A stretch of 64,000 bases of DNA from Gammaproteobacteria bacterium RIFCSPHIGHO2_12_FULL_63_22 (GTDB lineage: Bacteria; Pseudomonadota; Gammaproteobacteria; Xanthomonadales; Xanthomonadaceae): NCBI GenBank assembly GCA_001801685.1, contig MGYJ01000026.1, forward strand, positions 1-64,000, written 5' to 3'. The notes under the pieces were generated by a model that was not told the origin of the DNA, did no database searches, and worked only from the letters and a program-made list of their open reading frames with translations. How positions within the stretch are numbered: the stretch's first letter is position 1; the number at the start of each line of letters is the position of its first letter. This document shows positions 49,032 to 59,568 of this stretch, piece after piece. The position numbers and the translations under genes are program-made.

Positions 49032-51377
49032 TCACCTGTCGCTTGATTGATTGCCGATAGCATAGCCTGAGCCGGGGTTGGCGGGTTCCCGCCAGTAGCG
49101 CGGCCGGTCTCCCCTTCGTTCCGAAATCAGCTGCGCTCCCGACGCGTCCAGCCTGAACGCGATGGCGCCGGCGCTGGCGGTATTGAGGACGATCGAGCCC
49201 GTCCGGGAATATCGATCCAGTACCTCGGCACGCGGCAGGCCGAAACGATTTTCCGCGCCGGCGCTGACCACGGCCCATCGCGGCGCAACCTGGTGGATGA
49301 ATGGCGTGCTGGAAGACGTCAGGCTGCCGTGATGCGGGACCAGCAGCAAATCGGCCTGCAGCTCGCCCGGATGCATGTTCAGCAGGCGCTGCTCCACCTG
49401 TCTTCCGATATCGCCGGGCAACAAGGCGACCCTTCCGCCCGCTTCGATTCGCAGGACGCAGGAACTGTCGTTGCGCAAGTACGGGAACAGCGGTGGCGGG
49501 TGCAGAACCCTGAAATTGACGCCGTCCCATCGCCATGCCTGGGTCGACTGGCACAAGCCCATGCCGGGCCGGGCCCAGCCCTCGACGCCCAGCACTCGAA
49601 CGCCAGGGTAGGCGCGGACCACCGCCTGCATGCCACCACTATGGTCGTTGTCGCCATGACTGATCAGCAGCGTATCGAGGTGCGACACGCCCAGCGCACG
49701 CAGGGTCGGAACCACTGCGGCCTCACCCATGTCCAGGCCGCGCGGACTCGCCGCCGCTGCGTCGAACAGCAAATTGTGCGACGCCGTTTGCACCAATACC
49801 GACAAACCCTGTCCCACGTCGATGACCCGGATCTCCACCTGGCCGGGGGCAGGAGGATTCAGGTCCGGCCACAACATCGGCAGGAACAAGACGCAGGCCA
49901 GCGCGCGACCTGGCGTGCCGCGGGGCAGCAGTAGCCAGAAGGCGGCCAGGCACGCGAGCGCGAAAGCGACGAATCCAGTTTCCGCCAGCCACATCATCGA
50001 GCCGGGCCAGTCGGCCATCGCCTCGAGTGCGCTCCAGAGCCAATCCATTACCCGGGCAGACGCGTGCCAGCAAAAGGCTGCAGCGGTCGCGGAAACTGTC
50101 GACAGCAAAAGGCCCAGCAATGCCAGCGGCACCACGCACAGGCTGATCACGGGCACACCGACCAGGTTAGCCACGGGACCAGGAATGGATGCCTGCCCAA
50201 AAAACCAGATCGTGAGCGGCAGCAAGCCGAGCACCGCCACGCCCTGTGCCTGGAGGAAACTGCGGACATGCCCGGTGCCGCGCGATTGCGGCAGGCACCA
50301 GATCAGCCAGCCGACACCCGCAAAGCTCAGCCAGAAGCCCGGCGCGAGCACGCTGAGGGGATCGAACAGCAGCACGGCGACCAGGGCGAGCGCGTACGAC
50401 TCTCGTCCCGATTGCGGTCGTCGCAACAGGCGCGCCGAAAGCACGACGGCAATCATCAGCCAGGTGCGGACGGTTGGCAGCGCGAAGCCCGCCAGCGCGG
50501 TATATGCGAAGGCTGAAAACATCGCCGCCAACGCAACCGCCTGCGGCCTTGGCAGGCGCCTGCCCCACCCTGGGAACAGTCGAAACAACGCGGACATGAG
50601 CAGTGCTCCAAGGCCGCCAACCATGCCGACGTGGAATCCCGAGATTGCGATCTGGTGCGTCAAACCCGTCGCGCGCAGCACCTCCCAATCGCCGGGCTGG
50701 ATGTTGCGGGTATCGCCAACGGCGAGTGCCTGCACGAAGCGACCATTGCCTTCGGGCAAGGCCTGCGCAATACGCGCGGAGATCTGGTCGCGCAATCGGT
50801 CGACGCCGCGGCCCGGATGCAGTTGCCGTGCGAGTCCTGGCTCGCGTACGTAACCCGTGGCTGCGATGCGCATGGCGAGTGCGCTGCGTTCAAAGTCGCG
50901 ACCGCCAGGATTCAGGACGCCCATGGGCCGCTTGAGTCGCACCCTGAATTGCCAACGGCTGCCCGGTTCGATTTTCGGCACGACCTGTCCGTACCAACCG
51001 AGTCGCACCCGTTCGCCGACCGGCGCGCCGACACTCCCCTTCTCGATCCGGAAATCGAAACGGATCGACTCGTCCTCGCGCTGTGGAAGGCCGAGGACTT
51101 GTCCCTCGATGGCGAAGTCCTGGCGCGAAAGCGCAGTAGGCAAACGCGATTCCATCACTGACTGCCCGACCAGGCAGGCCCAGGCAATGCCGAACAGCAC
51201 ACCACCGATGAACCGACAGCCATCGGATTGCCGAAACAGGATGGCGGCGGCAGCAAGAAGCGCGGCGCTCGCCCACAAGGGCGGCAGCCACGGAAACACC
51301 TGCACGACGGACACCCCGGCGAGTACCGCCACCGCCACCATCATTCCGAGGGGCGGGAGCGGCGTTCGCCAGTTCAT
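49032..51377 (-). CDS. comEC: DNA internalisation competence protein ComEC/Rec2
   Basis: This 781-residue inner-membrane protein has a DUF4131-type N-terminal region, a competence domain of many helices (about residues 210-490) with GNGRFVQALAVGDTRNIQ and HQIAISGFHVGMVGGLG, and a C-terminal metallo-beta-lactamase domain with LLISHGDNDHSGG near 590 and LLVPHHGS. It is the channel for single-stranded DNA uptake, so the cell may be naturally transformable. The start MNWRTPLPP lies 4 bases after lolD; longer readings overlap lolD. Confidence 0.93.
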   Translation of the reverse strand: MNWRTPLPPLGMMVAVAVLAGVSVVQVFPWLPPLWASAALLAAAAILFRQSDGCRFIGGVLFGIAWACLVGQSVMESRLPTALSRQDFAIEGQVLGLPQREDESIRFDFRIEKGSVGAPVGERVRLGWYGQVVPKIEPGSRWQFRVRLKRPMGVLNPGGRDFERSALAMRIAATGYVREPGLARQLHPGRGVDRLRDQISARIAQALPEGNGRFVQALAVGDTRNIQPGDWEVLRATGLTHQIAISGFHVGMVGGLGALLMSALFRLFPGWGRRLPRPQAVALAAMFSAFAYTALAGFALPTVRTWLMIAVVLSARLLRRPQSGRESYALALVAVLLFDPLSVLAPGFWLSFAGVGWLIWCLPQSRGTGHVRSFLQAQGVAVLGLLPLTIWFFGQASIPGPVANLVGVPVISLCVVPLALLGLLLSTVSATAAAFCWHASARVMDWLWSALEAMADWPGSMMWLAETGFVAFALACLAAFWLLLPRGTPGRALACVLFLPMLWPDLNPPAPGQVEIRVIDVGQGLSVLVQTASHNLLFDAAAASPRGLDMGEAAVVPTLRALGVSHLDTLLISHGDNDHSGGMQAVVRAYPGVRVLGVEGWARPGMGLCQSTQAWRWDGVNFRVLHPPPLFPYLRNDSSCVLRIEAGGRVALLPGDIGRQVEQRLLNMHPGELQADLLLVPHHGSLTSSSTPFIHQVAPRWAVVSAGAENRFGLPRAEVLDRYSRTGSIVLNTASAGAIAFRLDASGAQLISERRGDRPRYWREPANPGSGYAIGNQSSDR

Positions 51378-51381
51378 CGGC

Positions 51382-52089
51382 CTAGTCGTTCGGGCCGAGC
51401 GTCTGCAATTTTCCCTGGGTGAGTTCCAGGGTGCGGTCGAGCTTGCGAGCAAGGCGACGATCGTGGGTCACCATGACCAGCGCCGTGCCGATTTCGCGAT
51501 TGAGCTCCAGCAGGAGGTCGAACACGGACGCCGCTGTCTTTTCGTCGAGGTTGCCAGTGGGTTCGTCGCCCAGCACGCAAGCCGGGCGCGTGACGAGCGC
51601 ACGTGCGACAGCGGCGCGCTGGCGTTCACCGCCCGAGAGTTCACCGGGCTTGTGGCCCAGCCGATGGCCCAGCCCCACGCGCTCCAGCAAGGCGCGAGCT
51701 TCCGGCCGACAGGTGGACACGCTGCCGCCGCGAATCATCAGCGGCATCATCACGTTTTCCAACGCGGTGAATTCAGGCAGCAGGTGGTGGAACTGGTAGA
51801 TGAAGCCGAGCGCGCGGTTGCGCAACAGGCCACGCGCTTTTTCCGGTAGCGCCGAGATGGTCTGGCCGTCGACGATGACCTCGCCCGAGGTCGCGCTGTC
51901 GAGCCCGCCCAACAGGTGCAGCAAGGTACTCTTGCCCGCGCCGGACGCGCCAACGATCGCAACCGTCTCGCCGCGCGCAACGGCCAGGTCGAGGCCTTCG
52001 AACACGGGCGTCACGAGGTTGCCTTCGCGATAGGTCTTGCCCAATTGGGTGCAACGGATGACGCTGTCCATGCCGGTGGCCTCACTCAT
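51382..52089 (-). CDS. lolD: Lipoprotein-releasing system ATP-binding protein LolD
   Basis: This 235-residue ABC ATPase has Walker [11 protein letters not shown] (about residues 47-56), signature [15 protein letters not shown], and Walker [13 protein letters not shown]. It powers release of outer-membrane lipoproteins from the inner membrane to LolA. It overlaps the permease gene by 8 bases. Confidence 0.95.
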   Translation of the reverse strand: MSEATGMDSVIRCTQLGKTYREGNLVTPVFEGLDLAVARGETVAIVGASGAGKSTLLHLLGGLDSATSGEVIVDGQTISALPEKARGLLRNRALGFIYQFHHLLPEFTALENVMMPLMIRGGSVSTCRPEARALLERVGLGHRLGHKPGELSGGERQRAAVARALVTRPACVLGDEPTGNLDEKTAASVFDLLLELNREIGTALVMVTHDRRLARKLDRTLELTQGKLQTLGPND

Positions 52090-53326
52090 AACGCAGCGCC
52101 GATGCCGGGTCGGTACGCGCAGCGCGCCAGGCCGGATAGATGGTCGCCAGCAGGCACATCACCAAGGCGATCAATGCCACCAGCGCGACGTCGTAGGGTT
52201 CGACCGAGGTCGGCACGCCGCTGATGTAGTACACGTCCGACGGCATCAGCTCGCTACCGGTCAGGCCTTCGATGAACCTGACGATGATGGACAGGTTCTG
52301 CGAAAGCAGCACGCCACTGACCACGCCCAGCGCAACGCCAACGATGCCGATGACGGTGCCCTGCACCATGAAGACACGCATCACCGAGCCTGGAGACAGG
52401 CCAAGCGTGCGCAGGATGGCGATATCGGCTTGCTTGTCCTGCACCAGCATCACCAGCGACGACACCAGGTTGAAGGCGGCAATCGCGATGACCAGGGACA
52501 GCAGCACGAACATGATGGTCTTTTCCATCTTCAGCGAGCGGAAGAAGTTTTCATGGTCGCGGGTCCAGTCGCGGACTCGATACATTCCATCCATCTGGTT
52601 GGCGAGGCTTCGCGCCACGGACCATGCATCCCAGATATCGTCGAGCTTGAGGCGGACGCCGGTGACGCCATCGCCCATGCGCATCAAGCGCTGCGCATCC
52701 TGGAGGTGGATGACCGCGAGCCCGAAGTCGTATTCCTGGGCGCCGACCTCGAAGATGCCCGAAACCTCGAAGCGCCGCGCGCGGGGGATCGGCCCGATCG
52801 GCGTGACGGTCGCCTCAGACACGAAGACGTTGACCGAATCGCCCACGCCGACGCCGAGCATCTGCGCAAGTTCCTTGCCCAGGATGATGCGGTACTTGCC
52901 AGGCTGCAGGTCGTCGAGCCTGCCCTGCTTCATCTTTTCGCCAAGGATGGACACCGCCGGCTCGTAGGCGGGCAGCACGCCGCGGATCAGTGCGCCCTGG
53001 CGTCGGGAACCCTGCATCAGGGTCTCCGTCTGCACGTAGGGCGCGGCGCCCAGCACACGCGGGTCCTTCTTGCTGACTTCGATGGCCTGTTGCCAGTTGA
53101 CCAGCGGCCCATCCAGCCCGTCGATGGTGGCGTGGGAGACCATGCCGAGGATCCGTTCGCGCAGCACTTCCTGGAAGCCGTTCATCACCGAGATGGTGGT
53201 GATCAGCGCCATCACCCCGATCATGATGCCGAGGATGGACGCCAGCGAGATGAAGGAGATGAATCCATTGCGGCGCTTGGCGCGCAGGTAGCGCAGGCCG
53301 ATGGAGAACGACAGGGGTTGGAACAT
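52082..53326 (-). CDS. lolC: Lipoprotein-releasing system permease, LolC/LolE family
   Basis: This 414-residue protein has four membrane segments (near residues 25-50, 270-295, 315-345 and 375-400) and a large periplasmic domain. The N-terminal [18 protein letters not shown]-like segment is typical. A start at MFQPLSFS (53326) was chosen because AAGGA lies 5 bases upstream; an ATG 6 bases earlier sits on that site. Only one permease gene accompanies lolD, so the complex may be a LolF-type homodimer or have its partner elsewhere. Confidence 0.92.
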   Translation of the reverse strand: MFQPLSFSIGLRYLRAKRRNGFISFISLASILGIMIGVMALITTISVMNGFQEVLRERILGMVSHATIDGLDGPLVNWQQAIEVSKKDPRVLGAAPYVQTETLMQGSRRQGALIRGVLPAYEPAVSILGEKMKQGRLDDLQPGKYRIILGKELAQMLGVGVGDSVNVFVSEATVTPIGPIPRARRFEVSGIFEVGAQEYDFGLAVIHLQDAQRLMRMGDGVTGVRLKLDDIWDAWSVARSLANQMDGMYRVRDWTRDHENFFRSLKMEKTIMFVLLSLVIAIAAFNLVSSLVMLVQDKQADIAILRTLGLSPGSVMRVFMVQGTVIGIVGVALGVVSGVLLSQNLSIIVRFIEGLTGSELMPSDVYYISGVPTSVEPYDVALVALIALVMCLLATIYPAWRAARTDPASALRYE

Positions 53327-53342
53327 GGACATCCTTGGTGGC

Positions 53343-53798
53343 TCAGCCCGACATTGTCGCAAGAGCGGGGCCGGAATTGCCGATTGGACTGCCCGAAGCC
53401 AGCCGAAGTTGCCGACGGGCGGCTGCAGGCAGGGTATCTGGCCACCAATTCCACTGGATTGGACGGCCCGCGCCATCGCTGGCCTGCAGGAAGGCCATTG
53501 GGCCCCGGATGCCCAGGCGGGCCTTGGAGAACAGGCGTGGCGGCCGCCCGACGCACAGCAGGACCGCCCAACTGCCGTCACCGGCGATGCGCAGGACCTG
53601 CGCCGGCCGGGACGCAAGCCGACGGATGGCTATCCATGCGGGCACGACAATGGCCAGGACGCCCAGCCAGCAAGCCACCTGCGGCAGTGCGCTCAGGAAT
53701 AGGGAAAGAATGGCAAGCAGGGCCAGGACGCCGTGCGCGAGGCAGAGCAAGCGCGAAGGGCGCCAGTCAATGAGGAAGCTCGACGATGACCTGGACAA
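53343..53798 (-). CDS. YgfX family membrane protein (CptA-like)
   Basis: This protein of about 151 residues has two hydrophobic segments (near residues 18-35 and 40-60) and a beta-type tail with QVLRIAGDGSWAVLL and PIQWNWWPDTLPAAARRQLR. Layout and position just after sdhE fit YgfX, a small inner-membrane protein whose gene accompanies sdhE/ygfY in gammaproteobacteria. The start is uncertain: no ATG fits, and TTG 53798, inside the 3' end of sdhE, has a GGAG 10 bases upstream. The role in E. coli (CptA, a proposed cytoskeleton toxin) is disputed. Confidence 0.68.
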   Translation of the reverse strand: MSRSSSSFLIDWRPSRLLCLAHGVLALLAILSLFLSALPQVACWLGVLAIVVPAWIAIRRLASRPAQVLRIAGDGSWAVLLCVGRPPRLFSKARLGIRGPMAFLQASDGAGRPIQWNWWPDTLPAAARRQLRLASGSPIGNSGPALATMSG

Positions 53799-54015
53799 TG
53801 GACTGCAACTCCGGATCGGCGGGCCGTTCGCGGCCCATGCACCATTGCCAGAGCTTATCGTCCTCGCAATCGAGCAATCGTAGGAATCGCCCTCTTTCGG
53901 CATCGTCCGCCGTGGGCCATCGCCGGTCGAGGTAACGCAGCATCAACTGGTCCAACTCGCGCATGCCACGCCTGCAACGCCAGCGAAGCCTGCGGATTTC
54001 GGCGTCGTCGATCAC
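53767..54015 (-). CDS. sdhE: FAD assembly factor SdhE
   Basis: This 82-residue soluble helical protein starts IRRLRWRCRRGMRELDQLMLRYL, where RRGMRELD matches the conserved RGxxE region needed for flavinylation of SdhA. The family (DUF339/SdhAF2/YgfY) helps attach FAD covalently to succinate dehydrogenase. It lies 27 bases after sdhB, in the expected order sdhCDAB-sdhE. Confidence 0.93.
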   Translation of the reverse strand: MIDDAEIRRLRWRCRRGMRELDQLMLRYLDRRWPTADDAERGRFLRLLDCEDDKLWQWCMGRERPADPELQSIVQVIVELPH

Positions 54016-54042
54016 CCAGGGTTCCGGGGCGGACAGCGCCGG

Positions 54043-54828
54043 TCAGGCGCCGCGCCGCTGCAACATCAGCTGCTTGATCTCGCCGATCGCCTTGGCCGGA
54101 TTCAAGCCCTTCGGGCAAGTGCGCGTGCAATTCATGATGGTGTGGCAGCGGTAGAGCTTGAACGGATCTTCCAGGTCGTCCAGGCGCACGCCGGTGTCTT
54201 CGTCACGCGAATCAATGATCCAGCGGTAAGCCTGCAACAGGACGGCGGGGCCAAGGTAACGATCGCCGTTCCACCAGTAGCTTGGGCACGAGGTGCTGCA
54301 GCAGGCGCACAGGATGCATTCGTACAGGCCGTCGAGCTTGGCGCGGTCTTCCTTTGACTGCAGTCGCTCGGATGCCGGCGGTGCACTCTGGCTGCGCAGC
54401 CAGGGCTTGATGGACGCGTACTGCGCGTAGAACTGGGTGAGGTCGGGCACCAGGTCCTTCACCACCGGCATGTGCGGCAGCGGATAGATCGGCACTTCCT
54501 TCTTGCCGCACTCGTCAATGCCCTTGGTGCAGGCGAGCGTGTTGCCGCCGTCGATGTTCATCGCGCAGGAACCGCAGATGCCCTCGCGGCAGGAACGCCG
54601 GAAGGTCAGCGTCGGGTCCACTTCGTTCTTGATCTTGATCAGCGCGTCCAGCACCATCGGGCCGCAGGTGTCCATGTCCACGTCGTAGGTATCGGTGCGC
54701 GGGTTCTCCGCATCGTCCGGATTCCAGCGGTAGATCTTGAAGCTGCGAACGTTCTTCGCGCCGGCAGGCGCGGGGAAGTGCTTGCCCTTCGTGACCTTGG
54801 AATTTTTCGGGAGCGTGAACTCGGCCAT
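54043..54828 (-). CDS. sdhB: Succinate dehydrogenase iron-sulfur subunit
   Basis: This 261-residue subunit carries the 2Fe-2S set CREGICGSC, then [12 protein letters not shown] and [11 protein letters not shown], the ligands of the 4Fe-4S and 3Fe-4S clusters that wire electrons from FAD to quinone. It sits on the cytoplasmic face of the inner membrane. It starts 11 bases after sdhA. Confidence 0.97.
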   Translation of the reverse strand: MAEFTLPKNSKVTKGKHFPAPAGAKNVRSFKIYRWNPDDAENPRTDTYDVDMDTCGPMVLDALIKIKNEVDPTLTFRRSCREGICGSCAMNIDGGNTLACTKGIDECGKKEVPIYPLPHMPVVKDLVPDLTQFYAQYASIKPWLRSQSAPPASERLQSKEDRAKLDGLYECILCACCSTSCPSYWWNGDRYLGPAVLLQAYRWIIDSRDEDTGVRLDDLEDPFKLYRCHTIMNCTRTCPKGLNPAKAIGEIKQLMLQRRGA

Positions 54829-54839
54829 CGTCTTGGGTC

Positions 54840-56633
<1,794 letters not shown>

Positions 56634-56640
56634 TGGGGGC

Positions 56641-57018
56641 TCAGGCGGTGAAGGCGATGCGGCCAATCGCGATGACGGAGGCCAGCGCGCCGAAGGCGCA
56701 GGCGAACTTGACGGCGATTTGCAGGGTGATTTCCAGCCAGCCGTGCACGTAGTCCTCGACCACCACCTGCAGGCCCAACTGCGCATGCCAGAACAGCGAC
56801 AAAACGAAGGCGAGCAACAGGGAGGCGTTGAGGGGCTGTGCCAGCGTATGGCGAACGCTGTAGTGGTCGGCGCCGATCAGCCCCAGCACCAGCCAGGCGA
56901 ACCAGGGCGCCAACAGCAGCAACGCCACCGCGGTCAGCCGCTGCACCCACCAGTGGCCGACGCCGTCCTTGGCCGAACCCAGGCCCCGTGCAATGGCGAG
57001 CGGATGGCGCAGGCTCAT
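56641..57018 (-). CDS. sdhD: Succinate dehydrogenase membrane anchor subunit D
   Basis: This 125-residue protein has three membrane segments. [18 protein letters not shown] near residue 22 and [17 protein letters not shown] near 75 carry the histidines and the tyrosine expected near haem b and quinone. It overlaps sdhC by 4 bases and precedes sdhA by 7 bases. Confidence 0.93.
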   Translation of the reverse strand: MSLRHPLAIARGLGSAKDGVGHWWVQRLTAVALLLLAPWFAWLVLGLIGADHYSVRHTLAQPLNASLLLAFVLSLFWHAQLGLQVVVEDYVHGWLEITLQIAVKFACAFGALASVIAIGRIAFTA

Positions 57019-57410
57019 GGCGTGCCCCCGGCGCTGAATCCGAGGTAGGCGACGACTGCGGTCAGCACGATCGCGAGTGCGACGACGATCCAGCCGCTGG
57101 CAACTGCCTTCGGCAGCTCAAAGCCCCAGCCGATGTCCCATAGCAGGTGCCGGATGCCATTGAGCAGGTGGTAGGAAAGCGAGGCCGTCGCCGCCAACAG
57201 GAAGGCGACTCCCAAAGGCGAAGCGGCGCAGGCATTGAAACTGGCCAGGCCTTCGCCATCGCCGGCGACGGCGAACAGCCACACGACCACGGCGAACGCC
57301 GCGAACCCGAGGAACACGCCGGTGGCGCGATGCAGGATCGACAAGGTACCGGTGATTCCCTGCCGGTATATCTGCAGATGCGGAGACAGGGGTCGTTGCT
57401 GAGCAGCCAT
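57015..57410 (-). CDS. sdhC: Succinate dehydrogenase cytochrome b556 subunit
   Basis: This 131-residue protein has three membrane segments and the signature RPLSPHLQIY followed by SILHRATGVFLG. The haem histidine lies in SYHLLNGIRHLLWD. The start MAAQQRPLSPH matches the family; upstream in-frame codons overlap the SdhAF4-like gene region. It begins 46 bases after that gene. Confidence 0.95.
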   Translation of the reverse strand: MAAQQRPLSPHLQIYRQGITGTLSILHRATGVFLGFAAFAVVVWLFAVAGDGEGLASFNACAASPLGVAFLLAATASLSYHLLNGIRHLLWDIGWGFELPKAVASGWIVVALAIVLTAVVAYLGFSAGGTP

Positions 57411-57456
57411 GCGTTCGGGCTCTTCGAAGGTTGGGAGGTGCCGGCGAATGGCCGGA

Positions 57457-57663
57457 TCAAAAATCGATGCAGCGTCCGTTCTTTTCCCAGTCACCATAAC
57501 GGGTCGGGTCCAGCGCAGGACGATCGGGCTTCGGCACCGTCACTGCTTCGGCCGTAGCCTCGCCCGCACCAGCCGCAACCGGGCCCTGATCTGCCGGCGC
57601 GGCCCCGGGCTCGGCTGGATCAGCGCTTTGCCCTATGATCTGCGTGGTGGAAACCATACGCAT
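57457..57663 (-). CDS. SdhAF4-like protein (DUF1674)
   Basis: This 68-residue protein has a variable, alanine-rich N terminus. Its C-terminal DPTRYGDWEKNGRCIDF is the hallmark of DUF1674/succinate dehydrogenase assembly factor 4. In mitochondria SDHAF4 binds flavinylated SdhA and aids its joining to SdhB; a like role here is inferred from its place just upstream of sdhC. Start is either ATG 57663 (back to back with an ATG on the other strand) or ATG 57657. Confidence 0.85.
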   Translation of the reverse strand: MRMVSTTQIIGQSADPAEPGAAPADQGPVAAGAGEATAEAVTVPKPDRPALDPTRYGDWEKNGRCIDF

Positions 57664-57692
57664 ATGTTAAGTCCCGACCCCGTGACGTTCAA
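57664..57692 (-). promoter_or_regulatory. Candidate promoter of the sdh run
   Basis: On the minus strand TTGAAC (57687-57692) and TAACAT (57664-57669) are 17 bases apart. Transcription would start near 57657, at or next to the second possible ATG of the SdhAF4-like gene, so the message might be leaderless. Confidence 0.45.
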
Positions 57693-57702
57693 GGCAAATC
57701 GC

Positions 57703-58569
57703 ATGCCGGGCTCGCTTCCCCGGCTGCCAGGTCACTCGATTTTGGCCATCGAAGGCCCGGATTCGGGCGCATTCCTGCAAGCGCAGACGATGAACGACGT
57801 CAGCGCCCTTGCACCCGGCTCGTGGCAATGGAACGGGTGGCTGAGCGCCAAAGGCCGAGTGATCGCGCTGTTTGCGCTACTTCACGCCGAGCCCGGCATG
57901 TACTTCGCGCTGCTTCCGGATTTCCCGGCGCCGGAATTGCGCGATCGACTGCAGCGCTATGTGTTCCGAAGCAAAGTCACCCTTCGCCACGCGGAAGAAT
58001 TTTCCTGCGCATCGGCCTTCCCGGCGGACGCTCCCCTCGAGAATTCGCGCGACATGGCGATCGGCAATCGACAGGCCGGCTGGCAACTCGACATGAGTGG
58101 TGATGCGAGCACGCGACATCTGTTCGTCCTTCCATCCGACGATGCCTTCCTGGCGCCGCCAGACGCCGTTGCTCACACTCGATGGTTCGACCTGGATCTT
58201 TCCCATGGCTTTCCACGACTTGGCCCGGACCAGGTCGAAGCGTGGACGCCGCAGATGCTTTCCCTGGAACGGTTACGCGCATTCAGTTTGAAAAAAGGCT
58301 GCTATCCCGGCCAGGAAATCGTTGCACGCACCCATTACCTGGGTAAAGCGCGCAGGGGATTGGCGAGATTCACGGGCGTCGGCCTCGACAACGGCATGGT
58401 CTTGTCCAATCCGCAAAATGAACAAGTGGGACAACTGATCAGCGTGTCGCCCGATCGCGCGCAAGCGCTGGCTGTAGTGCATCTCGATCATGTCGACCAG
58501 TTGATTCGTGCTGGGGAAAAAGCTGTGACTGCACTAGCACTTTTGACAGGTCTGCAACGCCCTGTGTGA
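57703..58569 (+). CDS. ygfZ: Folate-dependent Fe-S cluster maturation protein YgfZ
   Basis: This protein of 288 residues (301 if the ATG at 57664 is used) has the YgfZ/GcvT-like fold with the signature KKGCYPGQEIVART, cysteine near residue 200. YgfZ supports repair or assembly of certain 4Fe-4S enzymes with tetrahydrofolate. The start at 57703 is favoured because AAGG lies 8 bases upstream; the ATG at 57664 has a poor site and abuts the opposite-strand start. It is divergent from the sdh run, which includes Fe-S proteins. Confidence 0.93.
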   Translation: MPGSLPRLPGHSILAIEGPDSGAFLQAQTMNDVSALAPGSWQWNGWLSAKGRVIALFALLHAEPGMYFALLPDFPAPELRDRLQRYVFRSKVTLRHAEEFSCASAFPADAPLENSRDMAIGNRQAGWQLDMSGDASTRHLFVLPSDDAFLAPPDAVAHTRWFDLDLSHGFPRLGPDQVEAWTPQMLSLERLRAFSLKKGCYPGQEIVARTHYLGKARRGLARFTGVGLDNGMVLSNPQNEQVGQLISVSPDRAQALAVVHLDHVDQLIRAGEKAVTALALLTGLQRPV

Positions 58570-58597
58570 CACGACTCACGACGCAGGGAAACTTGCA

Positions 58598-58626
58598 TTG
58601 GCGAAGCGTGATTAGTCTGCTATACC
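58598..58626 (+). promoter_or_regulatory. Candidate promoter for the PhnD-like gene
   Basis: TTGGCG (58598-58603) and TATACC (58621-58626) are 17 bases apart, 22 bases before the ATG at 58649. A GGGGGT lies about 10 bases before the ATG. Confidence 0.5.
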
Positions 58627-58648
58627 CGGGATTGGGGGTAACTCAATC

Positions 58649-59542
58649 ATGAACAACAGAAACAGATTTTCGCTTGGCCTGGTCCTTTCGCTGTTCACTT
58701 CGGTGGCGGCGCAAGCGGCTGATTTCACCGTCACCGTCGAACCGAACTATCCACCCGCCCAGGCACAGGACGTCTATCGTCCCTTGCTCGCTTATCTGTC
58801 CAAGGCCACGGGCCACCGCTTCATCCTGAAGACGGCCGGCAACTATCACGTGTACTGGCGCGACATGCGCGGTGGAGCGGCCACCGACTTTGCTTTCGAA
58901 GAAGCCCATTTCACCGATTACCGCGCCAATCGCCAACGCTTCACGCCGCTGGTGCGCGTCCTTGACCCCACCAAATTCACCTTGCTGGTCGATTCCGCCA
59001 ACGCGGATGCAGGCGCCAATGGCCTGATCGGCCGGCGGATCGCCAGCATGTCCGCACCGAGCCTGGGTTACCTCTTGCTCGGCGAGCTGTACAAGAATCC
59101 CATCGCGCAACCGGAAATCCAGTCCGTCGCCGCCAGTTGGAAGGACGGCGTTGAAATGGTGTTCGCCGGGGAAACCGATGCAGCGATGGTGCCGGGCTAC
59201 ATCGCCCAGACCTATCCGAATCTTGTTCCCGTGGCGACATCGCGTGATTTCATCGGCCGCGCCTTCTCGGCAAGCCCGAAAGTACCGATGGACGTTCGCA
59301 AGAAGGTAGCCGACGCGCTCTTGCGCCTGCACAAGGACCAGACGCTGTACGACGTGATCAACGAGTTGGGCGCAACACAGTTCGTGCCGGCGACCGCAGC
59401 CGACTACGTAGGCAGCGAGCGACTGCTGCGCGGCGTATTCGGCTACCAGCCGATGCCATCGCGCCCGGGTACGAACACGGCAGCGCCCGGCACGCAGCCG
59501 GCTCCGCAGGGAATTTCGATCAAGGCCGATCGCGGAGGCTGA
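58649..59542 (+). CDS. PhnD-like periplasmic binding protein
   Basis: This 297-residue protein has a signal peptide cut after AQA (about residue 23). The mature part, FTVTVEPNYPPAQAQDVYRPLLAYLSKATGHRF, and the later GLIGRRIASMSAPSLGYL resemble the phosphate/phosphite/phosphonate binding protein family (PhnD-like). No ABC permease or ATPase gene is near, so it may serve as a sensor partner or orphan binding protein. Its ligand is unknown. A terminator hairpin begins within its last codons. Confidence 0.82.
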   Translation: MNNRNRFSLGLVLSLFTSVAAQAADFTVTVEPNYPPAQAQDVYRPLLAYLSKATGHRFILKTAGNYHVYWRDMRGGAATDFAFEEAHFTDYRANRQRFTPLVRVLDPTKFTLLVDSANADAGANGLIGRRIASMSAPSLGYLLLGELYKNPIAQPEIQSVAASWKDGVEMVFAGETDAAMVPGYIAQTYPNLVPVATSRDFIGRAFSASPKVPMDVRKKVADALLRLHKDQTLYDVINELGATQFVPATAADYVGSERLLRGVFGYQPMPSRPGTNTAAPGTQPAPQGISIKADRGG

Positions 59543-59559
59543 TCTCCGCGTTGCTTTTT
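59531..59559 (+). terminator. Rho-independent terminator after the PhnD-like gene
   Basis: The 7-base stem CGCGGAG / CTCCGCG encloses a 6-base loop that contains most of the stop codon, and TTGCTTTTT follows. It lies before the convergent cyclase gene. Confidence 0.75.
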
Positions 59560-59568
59560 CGGCGTTGC

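Noticed and set aside
53343-54015. sdhE-ygfX as a toxin-antitoxin pair (CptB/CptA naming)
   Set aside because: The pair sits in the sdh assembly context, where SdhE has a flavinylation role; the toxin interpretation is disputed and nothing here supports it.
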